DNA of 14,567 nt from UBA1724 sp963632245 (GTDB lineage Bacteria; Verrucomicrobiota; Lentisphaeria; Oligosphaerales; Oligosphaeraceae): positions 1 to 14,567 of the forward strand of contig CAVGTF010000052.1 in the NCBI GenBank assembly GCA_963632245.1, in the 5' to 3' direction. The stretch's first letter is position 1; every line of letters begins with the position of its first letter. This document shows positions 6,416 to 14,172 of this stretch, in pieces. The position numbers were made by a program, and so were the translations under genes. The notes beneath the pieces are model-generated. The model did no database searches. It saw nothing but the letters and a program-made list of their open reading frames with translations, and was not told where the DNA came from.

Positions 6416-7194
6416 GCGGCATCACCTCCCTTCGCGGTCTTGTTGGCGCGCGGGCGCTTGGCTACCAGGATGGCGGTCATGAGGACCATGGCGGCCAGGA
6501 GGGTCTTGTTGGCCAGGCGCGGGAAGAGGAGCATGGCGGGCACCATCACTGCGATGGTGGATAGCGCGCCTATGGCGGCGGGGAATAGATTCTGCTTTTC
6601 GCGGCAGAGATCCACCAGGATCACCACGAAGAGCGCCACCATGGCGAAGTCAATGCCCTCGGTGGGGAAATGGAGGTGTCCTCCGATGACGGCGCCCAGG
6701 ATGGTCCCGATCACCCAGGAGCTGTAGTCGAAGAGCGCCACAAGCGTGAAGAAATTCCGGCGCTCCTTTCCGGTCTTGGTGGAGGAGGCCATGATGGCAT
6801 AGGTCTCGTCGCTGAGATTCTGGATCAGGAAGAGCCGGAGATACCAGGGGTATTCCCGGAAGAGCTTCACGAAGGGCAGTCCGTAGACGCAATAGCGGAT
6901 ATTGATGAGCAGTGCCAGGACCGCGGTATTGAAGAGGGTGTATTCCGCGGCATTCTTGAGCATTTCCACGGAAGCGAACTGCATGCTTCCGGAGAGGGCG
7001 CCCGCGCTGAAGCCCAGGCACCACCAGCCATTGGAGTTTGGCACCGATTTCACCAGAAGCACTCCGAAGGCGAAGCCCATGGTGAGGTATCCGAGGATGA
7101 CGGGCGAGGCGGCCAGGAGAGCGTCCTTCAGGACTCCCCCTCTGCGGACCGCCGCGCCGGAGGGGGTGGATTGTTCGGTGTCGGTGTCAGTCAT
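6412..7194 (-). CDS. azlC: AzlC-family branched-chain amino acid exporter
   Basis: This is the large subunit of the AzlCD exporter, 260 residues from the chosen ATG at 7194. After a Ser/Thr/Gly-rich cytoplasmic start, the first membrane segment carries SPVILGYLTMGFAFGVLL, followed by GALSGSMQFASVEML, the conserved segment usually seen as YAGSAQF in AzlC. INIRYCVYGLPF follows, matching the family's LNLRH..y. Six or seven hydrophobic segments follow in all. The frame is open 29 codons further up, but those residues repeat the upstream gene's DNA in another frame and look random. AAGGAA at 7205-7210 lies 10 bases before the chosen ATG. That ATG overlaps the stop of the pseudokinase-receiver gene by eight bases, implying coupled translation and perhaps a functional link. 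Confidence 0.9.
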   Translation of the reverse strand: MTDTDTEQSTPSGAAVRRGGVLKDALLAASPVILGYLTMGFAFGVLLVKSVPNSNGWWCLGFSAGALSGSMQFASVEMLKNAAEYTLFNTAVLALLINIRYCVYGLPFVKLFREYPWYLRLFLIQNLSDETYAIMASSTKTGKERRNFFTLVALFDYSSWVIGTILGAVIGGHLHFPTEGIDFAMVALFVVILVDLCREKQNLFPAAIGALSTIAVMVPAMLLFPRLANKTLLAAMVLMTAILVAKRPRANKTAKGGDAA

Positions 7195-8398
7195 TGCCGA
7201 GGATTTCCTTGATTTTCTTGGCGAGATCGGAGATATGGTAGGGCTTTCGGAGGAATCCGGCGGCGCCTGCGTCCATGACATCCTGGATTTCCTCCTGGGA
7301 GACGTATCCGCTGGTGGCCAGGACCTTTACGTTGGGATCCAGCTCCTTGAGCAGGAAGAAGGTCTCCCTTCCGCCCATGTTGGGCATCAGCATATCCAGC
7401 ATCACCAGATCCACGACGCCCGGATTGCTGCGGTAGATCTCCACCGCCTCTGCACCATCACCGGCAAGCAGGACCTGGTAGCCCAGATCCTGCAGCATGT
7501 CGCTGAGCACATCCCAGATCATGTCCTCGTCGTCCACCAGTAGGATGGTCTTGGGAGGGCGGTCGTCCTTCCAGCGATAGGGCGAGGGCGTGGGATGCGC
7601 CACCATCTCTTCGGGGAGGCGGGGGAAGATGAGGAGGGCGTTTCGTTTCGGGAGTGCGGAGTCGTAGAAGAGTCCGGCGCCGTTATGGGTGGCGGTGCCG
7701 CACCACTGGAGGACATCGAGGGGGGAGGGCGCGTCCTTTTTGTCCAGGACGGGTGAGAAGGGCTTGAGGCTCTTGAGGTCCCGGAGGGGCTCCGCGCCTT
7801 GTGGACGGAGGAGGAGCATGGAGTATTCGCCCTGGTCCTTCAGGGGCAGGAAGGATGCCTCCTGGCGGGTGATGCTGCGGTTCTCCAAAGAGAGCTCCCA
7901 GGCATCGGGGGCGCCTTCGTCACCGGGCAATCGGAGGTCCTCCATGAGATGGAGGAGGAGCTCCTGGAGTTCGAAGGGCTCTGCGGTGATGAAGGCGGTG
8001 GGATCCAGGCTCCGCTTGATTGCGGGGGAATCGGGATGGCGCTTCTGGTAGAGATCGGCCACTGCCGCGGCCACGCGCGGGAGATTCAGTCGCTCGCCTT
8101 CGGCGGTGGGGAGTTCCTGGCGGATGCGTGCGGTGAGGGTCTGGATGGTGGAGAGCTCCTTCTGCGCCAGTTCCAAATAGGAGGTATTTCCGCCTCGGGC
8201 ATCCAGCTCGTCCAAGATGAGCTCGTGGTAGCTGTTGGCCTTCTGCAAGGCGGCGGAACACTGCTGGCAGAGACCCAGTAGGAGCGCACGCAGGGCGTTC
8301 CCCTCCGTGGAGTTCTCCTGGAGCGCGGCGAGCTGCAGCGCCTTCTTCAGGTTATCCAGAGATTGTTCGTCGTGGGTGGCGGGAGTTTCTTCTTCCAT
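7187..8398 (-). CDS. Degenerate histidine kinase core with an intact C-terminal receiver domain
   Basis: The protein has 403 residues. Residues about 284-403 are a complete receiver: acidic pair Asp289-Asp290, phosphate acceptor Asp335 in VMLDMLMPN, Ser363 in ATSGY and Lys385 in LRKPY. Residues about 35-262 follow the order of a histidine kinase, but its working residues are gone. Where the phosphorylated His is expected (usually HEFNN) the protein reads GLCQQCSAAL. The N-box region reads ELLLHLMEDL without the Asn residues. The D.G.G loop is RPQGAEP, the F-box is LKPFSP, and the GTGLGL loop is absent. The end of the ATP domain is still recognisable (residues 228-260, ending LLIFPRLPEE). No membrane segment is visible, so it is probably cytoplasmic. 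AGGAGAG precedes the ATG by six bases. It sits between tsaD and azlC. It probably acts as a phospho-regulated partner protein; its kinase is not in the window. Confidence 0.85.
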   Translation of the reverse strand: MEEETPATHDEQSLDNLKKALQLAALQENSTEGNALRALLLGLCQQCSAALQKANSYHELILDELDARGGNTSYLELAQKELSTIQTLTARIRQELPTAEGERLNLPRVAAAVADLYQKRHPDSPAIKRSLDPTAFITAEPFELQELLLHLMEDLRLPGDEGAPDAWELSLENRSITRQEASFLPLKDQGEYSMLLLRPQGAEPLRDLKSLKPFSPVLDKKDAPSPLDVLQWCGTATHNGAGLFYDSALPKRNALLIFPRLPEEMVAHPTPSPYRWKDDRPPKTILLVDDEDMIWDVLSDMLQDLGYQVLLAGDGAEAVEIYRSNPGVVDLVMLDMLMPNMGGRETFFLLKELDPNVKVLATSGYVSQEEIQDVMDAGAAGFLRKPYHISDLAKKIKEILGND

Positions 8399-8447
8399 GA
8401 GGCTCTCTCCTATGGATGGGGGCTACGGAACCGGAAAGGGGAAGGGG

Positions 8448-9518
8448 CTACTTTGCGTTTTTGGCGAAGGGGATGATTCCCAGATCCTGTGGGAGTCGGG
8501 CATTGACGGGCATATCCAGGGAGTCCCGGCGGCCCAGGCGCAGGTAGTGGTATCCCACGCCGCCGATCATGGCGGCGTTGTCGGTGCAGTATTTCGGGGG
8601 TGTCAGGAGGACAGGCAGGTGCCGTTTGTCGGCCTCCTCCTGGATGCGTCGGCGAAGGTAGCTGTTGCAGGCCACGCCGCCGCAGAGGCAGAGGACTCCG
8701 GCATGGAAGTCCCGTGCGGCCAGGAATGCCTTGTGGACCATGACCTCCATGACGGCGGCCTGGTAGGAGGCCACCAGATCCCGCAGTTGCTGGTCGGAGG
8801 GCTGGTGGTCACGGACCTTGTAGAGTAGCGCGGTCTTGACGCCGGAGAAGCTGAAGTCGTAGCGGTGTTCCGGGGGCACGGGCTTTCCGGCGGCGCCAAT
8901 GAGTCCCATGGGGAAGACATGGCTGGCGGGATCGCCCTCCTTGGCGAGGCGGTCAATGACGGGACCGCCGGGATAGCCCAAGCCCAGGATCTTCGCTGCC
9001 TTGTCCAGCGCCTCGCCGGCGGCGTCATCCAGGGTGCTTCCCAGAATGCGCGCCTTGCCGGATTCTTCCACCAGGACGATGGCGGTGTGTCCGCCGGAGA
9101 CCACCAGTCCCAGAATGGGATAGAGCTTGTCGTCCTGGAGCAGTTCGGAGCGTTCCAGGAAGGCGCCGTAGAGGTGTCCCAGGAAGTGGTTCACGCCTAC
9201 GATGGGGAGGCCGGTGGCGGCAGCCAGGCCCTTCGCGTAGGCATTGCCCACCAGCAGCGCGGGAATGAGTCCCGGATGGCTGGTGATGGCGATGCCGTCC
9301 AACTTGTCCAGGGGGGTATCGGCCTCGCGGAGGGCGGCGGCGACCACGGGGGAGACATTCTTGAGGTGCTCGCGGGCGGCCAGTTCGGGGATGACGCCAC
9401 CGTAGGCGGTATGGAGCTTGATCTGGCTGCTGATGACGCTGGAGAGGACGGTCTGACCGTCTTCCACCACGGCGGCGGCGGTTTCGTCGCAGCTGCTTTC
9501 AATGCCGAGGATTTTCAT
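8448..9518 (-). CDS. tsaD: tRNA N6-threonylcarbamoyladenosine transferase TsaD
   Basis: TsaD transfers threonylcarbamoyl from its adenylate to A37 of ANN-decoding tRNAs, working in the cytoplasm with TsaB and TsaE. The protein has 356 residues, slightly longer than the usual 340. It opens with MKILGIESSCDETAAAVV. It carries the metal-binding HFLGH (His111 and His115), SGGHT at 141-145, DDAAGEALDKAAKILGL at 164-180, YPGGP at 182-186, FSFSGVKTA at 222-230, CGGVACNSYLR at 279-289, and TDNAAMIG with the metal ligand Asp313. The usual GPGL loop reads HPGL at 81-84. No ribosome site is evident. It lies 33 bases after the gene upstream and 49 before the pseudokinase gene, so it is mid-operon. TsaB and TsaE are not in the window. 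Confidence 0.97.
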   Translation of the reverse strand: MKILGIESSCDETAAAVVEDGQTVLSSVISSQIKLHTAYGGVIPELAAREHLKNVSPVVAAALREADTPLDKLDGIAITSHPGLIPALLVGNAYAKGLAAATGLPIVGVNHFLGHLYGAFLERSELLQDDKLYPILGLVVSGGHTAIVLVEESGKARILGSTLDDAAGEALDKAAKILGLGYPGGPVIDRLAKEGDPASHVFPMGLIGAAGKPVPPEHRYDFSFSGVKTALLYKVRDHQPSDQQLRDLVASYQAAVMEVMVHKAFLAARDFHAGVLCLCGGVACNSYLRRRIQEEADKRHLPVLLTPPKYCTDNAAMIGGVGYHYLRLGRRDSLDMPVNARLPQDLGIIPFAKNAK

Positions 9519-9551
9519 GGGCGTATGCGCGGCTATGGTTGTTTTGTGCCG

Positions 9552-10028
9552 CTAGAGGATTCGTCGGATGGCCTGGTAGTCGTCCAAGGTATGGAAGAGG
9601 ACGGTTTCCAGGCAGGTGATCTGGAAGGTGGGGCAGGCGAGGCGGAGCATCTCCTGGAGGTCCCGGGTGCTCTGGAGATAGCTGACTTTGGTCTCGCCTT
9701 TGTCTTGGAAGACAATGCGGTAGGCGTTTTCCGTGGCGGGGTCTAAGGGCGGAACCACCAGGGCACAATCCGCCCCTTCCCCAGAAGAGGAACTCTCCGG
9801 GGGCCTCGGGGGCTTCTTCGAACCATTGGCGACAACGGCGACTCCCGGGAAGCGCGTGGGCTTCCCTTTGCGGGAGGCGGAGGGCAGAGTCACCGGCGGT
9901 GCGGGAAAGGGGAAGTCAAGGCCGCCAAGTATCTGGCGGATCTTGTCTTCGCATTCCCGGACCCGGAGAAACTCCGCATCTCGAACGGCCAATAGGTCGA
10001 GGATTCGGATTTCCTGGTCAATCCCCAT
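9552..10028 (-). CDS. Protein of unknown function upstream of tsaD
   Basis: I do not recognise this protein. From the ATG at 10028 it has 158 residues; a TTG at 10046 would add six, and neither start has a clear ribosome site. It has three visible parts: an N-terminal charged helix (EIRILDLLAVRDAEFLRVR, then ECEDKIRQIL), a Pro/Ser/Lys-rich and probably disordered middle (about residues 40-90), and a compact C-terminal part of about 60 residues. That last part runs from AYRIVFQDKGETKVSYLQS through a helix to CLETVLFHTLDDYQAIRRIL. No signal peptide or membrane segment is present. It is 44 bases after the Ala/Pro-rich coiled-coil gene and 33 before tsaD, on the same strand. The helix-linker-domain layout suggests a binding or adaptor role, but that is speculation. 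Confidence 0.7.
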   Translation of the reverse strand: MGIDQEIRILDLLAVRDAEFLRVRECEDKIRQILGGLDFPFPAPPVTLPSASRKGKPTRFPGVAVVANGSKKPPRPPESSSSGEGADCALVVPPLDPATENAYRIVFQDKGETKVSYLQSTRDLQEMLRLACPTFQITCLETVLFHTLDDYQAIRRIL

Positions 10029-10072
10029 GACGGGCAGGACGGACAACGCAAACCGAAGGAGGCGCTAGTCGG

Positions 10073-10462
10073 CTAGTTGCCGGATTTGCCGCTGTTGCTG
10101 GGGGCGTTGCCCTTCTTGGAGGCGGGAGACGCGGGGGACGATGCCGCGTGGTCAGCCGCAGGGACGGTTTCCGCTACGGGAGCGGCGGGCGCGGGAGTCA
10201 CTACGGGGGCGGTGAAGGGTGCCACTGCCACGGTGGGGGCGGGGAAGACGAAGAGTCCGGGCTCGCCCATGACCTCGTCGACCTGTTTCTCCAATGCGGC
10301 GATGCGCTCGTAGGCGGCGGCGCGTTCGGCCAGCAGGGCATCGATCTTCTGGCGCGCTTCCAAGGCGGCCTGGATGGTGGCGGCATCAGCCCGAGTGATG
10401 ATCTCTACGAGGGAGAGAGGAGGAAGGGGCTTCGCGGCGGGTTTCTTGATGGCAGTAGACAT
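10073..10462 (-). CDS. Coiled-coil protein with an Ala/Pro-rich tail, unknown function
   Basis: This 129-residue protein has no family I can name. Residues about 20-65 form a likely coiled coil (IQAALEARQKIDALLAERA, then YERIAALEKQVDEVM). Residues 70-129 are rich in Ala, Pro, Val and Ser, with a Lys/Ser/Asn end, and are probably disordered. The N-terminus has a short Lys/Pro/Ala stretch (AIKKPAAKPLPPL). There is no membrane segment, so it is likely cytoplasmic and oligomeric. A GGAG about eight bases before the ATG supports the start. It lies between the repeat protein and the unrecognised protein before tsaD. Low-complexity tails can appear by chance in GC-rich frames, but the upstream ribosome site and the coiled-coil heptads argue it is real. 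Confidence 0.65.
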   Translation of the reverse strand: MSTAIKKPAAKPLPPLSLVEIITRADAATIQAALEARQKIDALLAERAAAYERIAALEKQVDEVMGEPGLFVFPAPTVAVAPFTAPVVTPAPAAPVAETVPAADHAASSPASPASKKGNAPSNSGKSGN

Positions 10463-10553
10463 GTTTTTCTCCGGGAGGAAAAAGTATGTTTGGGGTTATA
10501 GCAAAAAGAAAAGGGATTCGGCGCGGACGGAAGAGCCGCTGCGCGTCAAGGGG

Positions 10554-11771
10554 CTATGCGGTTTCCGGGACTTGGGGCGCGGCCAGCTTTTGGACGGCGG
10601 GCAGCGGGCATTGGAGGAGTCGCTCCCGCGCCTGGGGGGAGAGGCGGGTGCAGTCAATTCCGCGGTATGCCAAGTGGCACAGGAGGATTTGGTCGCCGCG
10701 GAGCACCAGCTCTTCCAGGACGGCGTCCTGGTGGCACTGGGGATTGGCAAGCATGCGCTTGCGGAGGGCGTTGCCGCCCTCGTGCGCCAGACGAATCCGG
10801 GTCTGGAGGAGCCCCGGTGCCGGATTCAGCGCCAGCGCCTGCCGGAGGAGGAGGACCTCGGGATTCTCGTCGTTGGCGGCGGCATCCAGGAGTGCCAGTG
10901 CCACGTCGTCGCAGAGGGATGGATGGGCGGTTAGCGCCAGGCGCACCTTGGAATCCTGGCATTGCTTCTCCAGCAGTGCGCGTTGGAGGCCCTCGGAGAG
11001 CTCGGCGCGTCGCAGGAGCGCCAGGGCGGTCTCGCGGTCACCGCGTCGCGCGAAGTCCTCTAGGCTATCCTGGGGGAGTTGCTGGTGTTCCAGAAGCGAG
11101 AGTAGCACGGTTGGGTGCGGGCTTTGGGAGAGGATGGTCACGATGGCGGGCGGAAGGTCCTTTCGGCGGGAGAGCGCCAGCTGCGCCAGCTCCTCGCTCT
11201 CTTTTGCCCAGATCTCCATGGCGGGCGTGGAGAGCTTCGGCACCAGAAGAGCCGAGAGATGCACCGCGGTGTCGATGTCGTCCGCCAAGCCTACCTGGAA
11301 TTCCTCAACCAGCCGGCGATTCTCCAGAAGCGCCGCCCGCACGAAGGGCACGGGATCTTGGGAGAGCTTCAGTTGCACTGGCGACGGGATGACGGGATTG
11401 CGCGCCAGCATCGCCCGAACATCCACCTCGGGATCCTGCGCAAGCTGCTGCGCTTGGGGTTGGGTGAGCTTCCGGCTTCCCGCTGCCGCTAGCCGCGCCG
11501 CCTTGGAGGGCGCGCTCACCAGCCGATGCAGGAAGTTCGTATTCAACGACAGCGCTTCAAGCACCGCCGCATCCTCGGAATCCAGGAGCTGCTCCAGAAT
11601 CCGGCTGGGAGTATTCGGCATGGACGCCAAAAATAGCGGTACCCCTGGCTCCGAAAGGTCCTTCCCCAACTCCCGGAGAACCCCCATCTCCAGGGTCGCG
11701 TTCTTCTGGTAAAAACGGATCGCCGCCTCCAGATTTCCGCGTATGCGCTGTAGCAAGTCCTCTTTCGTCAA
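10554..11771 (-). CDS. Helical-repeat protein of the leucine-rich-variant (LRV)/HEAT-like type
   Basis: This 405-residue protein is built from about 23-26-residue helical repeats, best seen at residues 43-165. Successive units read VPLFLASMPNTPSRILEQLL, ARLAAAGSRKLTQPQAQQLA, VRAMLARNPVIPSPVQLKLS, and VRAALLENRRLV. The pattern VR..LA.NP..P...L..L..D matches LRV repeats. Weaker repeats continue to about residue 395. The Cys-rich iron-sulphur segment found at the front of the Azotobacter LRV protein is absent. There is no signal peptide or membrane segment. Such arrays usually bind protein partners. The start is TTG at 11771, supported by AAGGAG eight bases before it; no ATG fits. It is probably the first gene of the minus-strand block, with 91 bases to the next gene. 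Its role beside tsaD and azlCD is unknown. Confidence 0.8.
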   Translation of the reverse strand: MTKEDLLQRIRGNLEAAIRFYQKNATLEMGVLRELGKDLSEPGVPLFLASMPNTPSRILEQLLDSEDAAVLEALSLNTNFLHRLVSAPSKAARLAAAGSRKLTQPQAQQLAQDPEVDVRAMLARNPVIPSPVQLKLSQDPVPFVRAALLENRRLVEEFQVGLADDIDTAVHLSALLVPKLSTPAMEIWAKESEELAQLALSRRKDLPPAIVTILSQSPHPTVLLSLLEHQQLPQDSLEDFARRGDRETALALLRRAELSEGLQRALLEKQCQDSKVRLALTAHPSLCDDVALALLDAAANDENPEVLLLRQALALNPAPGLLQTRIRLAHEGGNALRKRMLANPQCHQDAVLEELVLRGDQILLCHLAYRGIDCTRLSPQARERLLQCPLPAVQKLAAPQVPETA

Positions 11772-11779
11772 TGCCTCAT

Positions 11780-11785
11780 CTCCTT
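11780..11785 (-). promoter_or_regulatory. Ribosome binding site for a TTG start
   Basis: AAGGAG on the minus strand ends eight bases before the TTG at 11771. The overlapping ATG codons nearby are in another frame that stops after a few codons, so this site decides the TTG start of the LRV-repeat protein. Confidence 0.6.
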
Positions 11786-11832
11786 CATAGAAAGTGCGTC
11801 AAGGAGGATACTATAAGCCACCCTCAGGGGTT

Positions 11833-11870
11833 CACACGCACACGCACGCGTACGCATATACGCACACGCG
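11833..11870. other. 38-bp alternating purine-pyrimidine tract (potential Z-DNA)
   Basis: Every base from 11833 to 11870 alternates pyrimidine and purine without a break, mostly CA, CG and TA steps (CACACGCACACGCACGCGTA, then CGCATATACGCACACGCG). Long CG/CA alternation can form left-handed DNA under negative supercoiling. It lies 61 bases upstream of the start of the LRV-protein gene, the head of a seven-gene block, and after the stop of the DUF554 gene. Confidence 0.8.
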
Positions 11871-11940
11871 ACCAGAATAATGCGTTATTGGAACGCCCGC
11901 AACGGGGAAAATATCAGTTCCGCGACGGGCGCAGAGTTGG

Positions 11941-12657
11941 CTATTGTGCGCCGGTGGCGGTGAGGGCCAGGAAGGCCTTCTGTGCGGCGTAGATTGCCAC
12001 GGGGAGGAAGGGCGCCAGGACGAAGTTCCCAATGCGCAGCTTCGTGATATCCAGGAGATTCAGACCGATTCCGGCAATCAGGAGTGAGCCAATCTCGGAC
12101 ATTTGGCTCAGGACAGTGTCGTTGACGATGCCGGCGATGCCGTGTGCCATGAGGGTGATGGCGGCCTCGTAGAGGAAGACGGAGACCGATGCCAGCGCGC
12201 ACCCCACACCCTTGGTGGTGGCGAAGAGGAAGATGATGAGGATGTCGATGAATGCCTTCGCCTGGTAGATCTGGTAGGTCCCCTGGGTGCCACTTTCAAT
12301 GCCGCCCACAATGGACATGGCGCCCACGCAGATGAAGATGGAGCTGGAGACGAAGCCTTCCGTCAGATGCTCGTCGTGGAAGGGAAGGGCCCTTTGCAGT
12401 GCGCCGCCTAGCTGATTGAGATGGCCCTCGATATTCAGCCACTCGCCAATCAAGACTCCAAAGGCAATGGAGAAGACCAGGACCGTGACGTTGGTCTTCG
12501 CGGAAAAGCCCGTGACCCCCACATACAGCACGCAGAGACCCAGCGCATGTAACAGCGGCTCCTTCATGCGCTCCGGAATCCCTCGCTTGATCCAAGAGCC
12601 CAAAAGACCCGCAAATAACACGCCTAGGGCATTGAGGATGACACCGGTGAAAGTCAT
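11941..12657 (-). CDS. DUF554 family inner-membrane protein
   Basis: This is a 238-residue multi-pass membrane protein of the DUF554 family (YqgA/YdfK-like), whose transport role is not established. It begins MTFTGVILNALGVLFAGLLG, the usual start. Family marks include LHALGLCVLYVGVTG, GVLIGEWLNIE, EGFVSSSIFICVGAMSIVGG, and LIAGIGLNLLDI near the end. About six or seven hydrophobic segments are visible. The frame stays open 69 codons further upstream, but that part translates repeat DNA into low-quality sequence, so the ATG at 12657 (family length about 230) is right. It has no strong ribosome site; a 7-bp tandem repeat starts six bases upstream of the ATG. It lies 221 bases downstream of the MFS stop and is probably a separate or partly linked unit. 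Confidence 0.88.
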   Translation of the reverse strand: MTFTGVILNALGVLFAGLLGSWIKRGIPERMKEPLLHALGLCVLYVGVTGFSAKTNVTVLVFSIAFGVLIGEWLNIEGHLNQLGGALQRALPFHDEHLTEGFVSSSIFICVGAMSIVGGIESGTQGTYQIYQAKAFIDILIIFLFATTKGVGCALASVSVFLYEAAITLMAHGIAGIVNDTVLSQMSEIGSLLIAGIGLNLLDITKLRIGNFVLAPFLPVAIYAAQKAFLALTATGAQ

Positions 12658-12662
12658 TACAA

Positions 12663-12683
12663 GAATGAGGAATGAGAAATGAG
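12663..12683. repeat. 7-bp tandem repeat, three copies
   Basis: GAATGAG, GAATGAG and AAATGAG run head to tail just upstream of the DUF554 start codon, where a leader and ribosome site would be expected. A similar GGTAGAA heptad run occurs at 14173-14207 near the other 63-bp element. Confidence 0.6.
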
Positions 12684-12820
12684 GAGTTTCGGCCACTCTG
12701 CAGTGGGCCTTGGTGCCCGCGAACGGTCGCCAAACCGCCAGCGGCGCCAAAAGTGCGCCGCAATTATGAGAATTGGGAGTTAGCGCTACGCGCAGTGCGC
12801 AATGCGTGGTGCCGCCGAAG

Positions 12821-12883
12821 GCGGAAGGGCGCCTGCGGCGCCTTGTAGGATAGTCACTAGCCACTAATTGCTAAGAACTTACG
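12821..12883. repeat. 63-bp intergenic element, copy A
   Basis: This matches 14271-14333 in the same direction without gaps at 54 of 63 positions. It holds a perfect hairpin (GGCGCC at 12828-12833, TGC loop, GGCGCC at 12837-12842) and the segment CACTAGCCACTAAT. Its right end (AACTTACG) contains the stop codon of the MFS gene (12879-12881 on the minus strand). Upstream bases 12658-12820 hold other small hairpins and no gene. Confidence 0.85.
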
Positions 12884-14087
12884 TCGTTCTGGCGCCGTGT
12901 TTTTTGCCGAATTGCCGCAGGAGGAGCAGCGCTACGATTAGGATGGTCGCGTATGCGATTCCGGCGGTCATGCCGGCGCGGAGGTTATCGCCGCAGGAGG
13001 CGGCGAGGCATCCGACGATTGCGGGACCGGAGGTAGAGCCCACATCGCCGCCGAGGGCGCACAGTCCGAAGAGTGGCGTTCCGCCCTTGGGGATGGTCTT
13101 GGCGGCCAGGGAGAGTGTGGCGGGCCAGAGGATAGCGACGGCCAGTCCGGAGATGGCGACTCCCAGGAGTGCCAGTGCGGGATGGGGTGCCAGTCGGATC
13201 AGGAGGAATCCGGCCAGTGCCAGGAAGCCGCTGCCGATCATCGCCTTCCAGAGGTGCTCCCGTTCGGGGGCGAAGTGCGCCAGGAGGAGTCGTCCCAGGA
13301 GCATGAGTGCGGCGAAGGCGCAGGGGCCCGTCAGGTCTCCCAGGGTCTTGGTGACCTTCAGGGATGCCTCGGCCAGGGCGCTGCTCCATTGGGAGAGCGC
13401 CAGTTCGATGGCGCCGGAGGTCGCCATGAGCACCATGATGACCCAGAAGACGGGCATCTTCGCCAGGGCACCAATGGAGAGGCCCTGCTCCTCTTCTTTC
13501 TCTAGTAGTCGCGGAATGGGCACCACGCTGAAGCGCCAGGCGTTATAGAGGGGCGCCACTGCCCAGATGAGGGTCAGGATCCGCCAGTGCTGGAGTCCGG
13601 CGGTGGTGAAGAAGAGTGTGGATAGCACGATGACGCCGATGGAACCCAGGCTGTACATGCTGTGCAACAGCGCCATGCTCTTGACCTTGTTCTTGGTGGG
13701 ACAGGCCTCCACGGTGGGGCTAGTGAGCACCTCCGTAAGGCCACTGCCAAAGCTGAAGAGCAATGTCGCCAGGCAGAGTCCCAGGAAGGATGAAAGAATG
13801 CTGGGGAAGAGCGCGGTGGCGATCAGTCCCACGCCTTCCAGAGTCTGGGAGACCACCAGGCACCGCCGAATGCCCACCTTGTCCGCATAGCGGGTCGCCG
13901 AGAGATCGGCGACCATCTGCGTGGTGAAGTTCAGCGCCACCAAAAAGCTCAGCTGCCGCAAGCCCAGACCCATCTCCGCCTGGAATCTCAAGAAGAGCAA
14001 CGGGTGATATACCACCGCCAACGGCTGTAGAATGCTAGACAGCCAACAGGTGTGGATGGTCGCTTGGTAGTCGTTACGAAGGGACAT
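12879..14087 (-). CDS. Major facilitator superfamily (MFS) transporter
   Basis: This is a 402-residue inner-membrane secondary transporter with about 12 hydrophobic segments, six on each side of a charged central loop near residues 192-205 (LLEKEEEQG). Conserved features include DLSATRYADKVGIRRCLV after segment 2, the position of the MFS loop-2 motif, though its usual GxxxDRxGRR is altered. FSFGSGLTEVLTSPTVEACP and LLHSMYSLGSIGVIVLSTLF resemble the sugar/FucP-like subgroup. The substrate cannot be named. The ATG at 14087 has only a weak GGAA seven bases upstream. The stop codon falls inside a 63-bp repeat, and a second copy of that repeat lies 183 bases upstream of the start, so the gene is bracketed by direct repeats. 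It may have a promoter of its own in 14088-14270. Confidence 0.9.
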   Translation of the reverse strand: MSLRNDYQATIHTCWLSSILQPLAVVYHPLLFLRFQAEMGLGLRQLSFLVALNFTTQMVADLSATRYADKVGIRRCLVVSQTLEGVGLIATALFPSILSSFLGLCLATLLFSFGSGLTEVLTSPTVEACPTKNKVKSMALLHSMYSLGSIGVIVLSTLFFTTAGLQHWRILTLIWAVAPLYNAWRFSVVPIPRLLEKEEEQGLSIGALAKMPVFWVIMVLMATSGAIELALSQWSSALAEASLKVTKTLGDLTGPCAFAALMLLGRLLLAHFAPEREHLWKAMIGSGFLALAGFLLIRLAPHPALALLGVAISGLAVAILWPATLSLAAKTIPKGGTPLFGLCALGGDVGSTSGPAIVGCLAASCGDNLRAGMTAGIAYATILIVALLLLRQFGKKHGARTT

Positions 14088-14172
14088 TGAAATTCCGAAG
14101 GAGGAAGGAGGAAGGCGCCGGAATTTACCGGTGCGTGCGCCATGCGCGCCCGAATTGGCGCGCCAGTGAATA

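Noticed and set aside
7195..7281. Longer azlC start
   Set aside because: The extra 29 residues overlap the conserved receiver-domain end of the upstream gene and look random; AAGGAA precedes the ATG at 7194.
11806..11830. Third copy of the 63-bp element upstream of the LRV gene
   Set aside because: Only a short, poor resemblance (TATAAGCCACC); not alignable over the element.
12658..12864. Longer DUF554 start adding 69 residues
   Set aside because: The extra part translates repeat and hairpin DNA, while the family starts at the MTFTG-type N-terminus.
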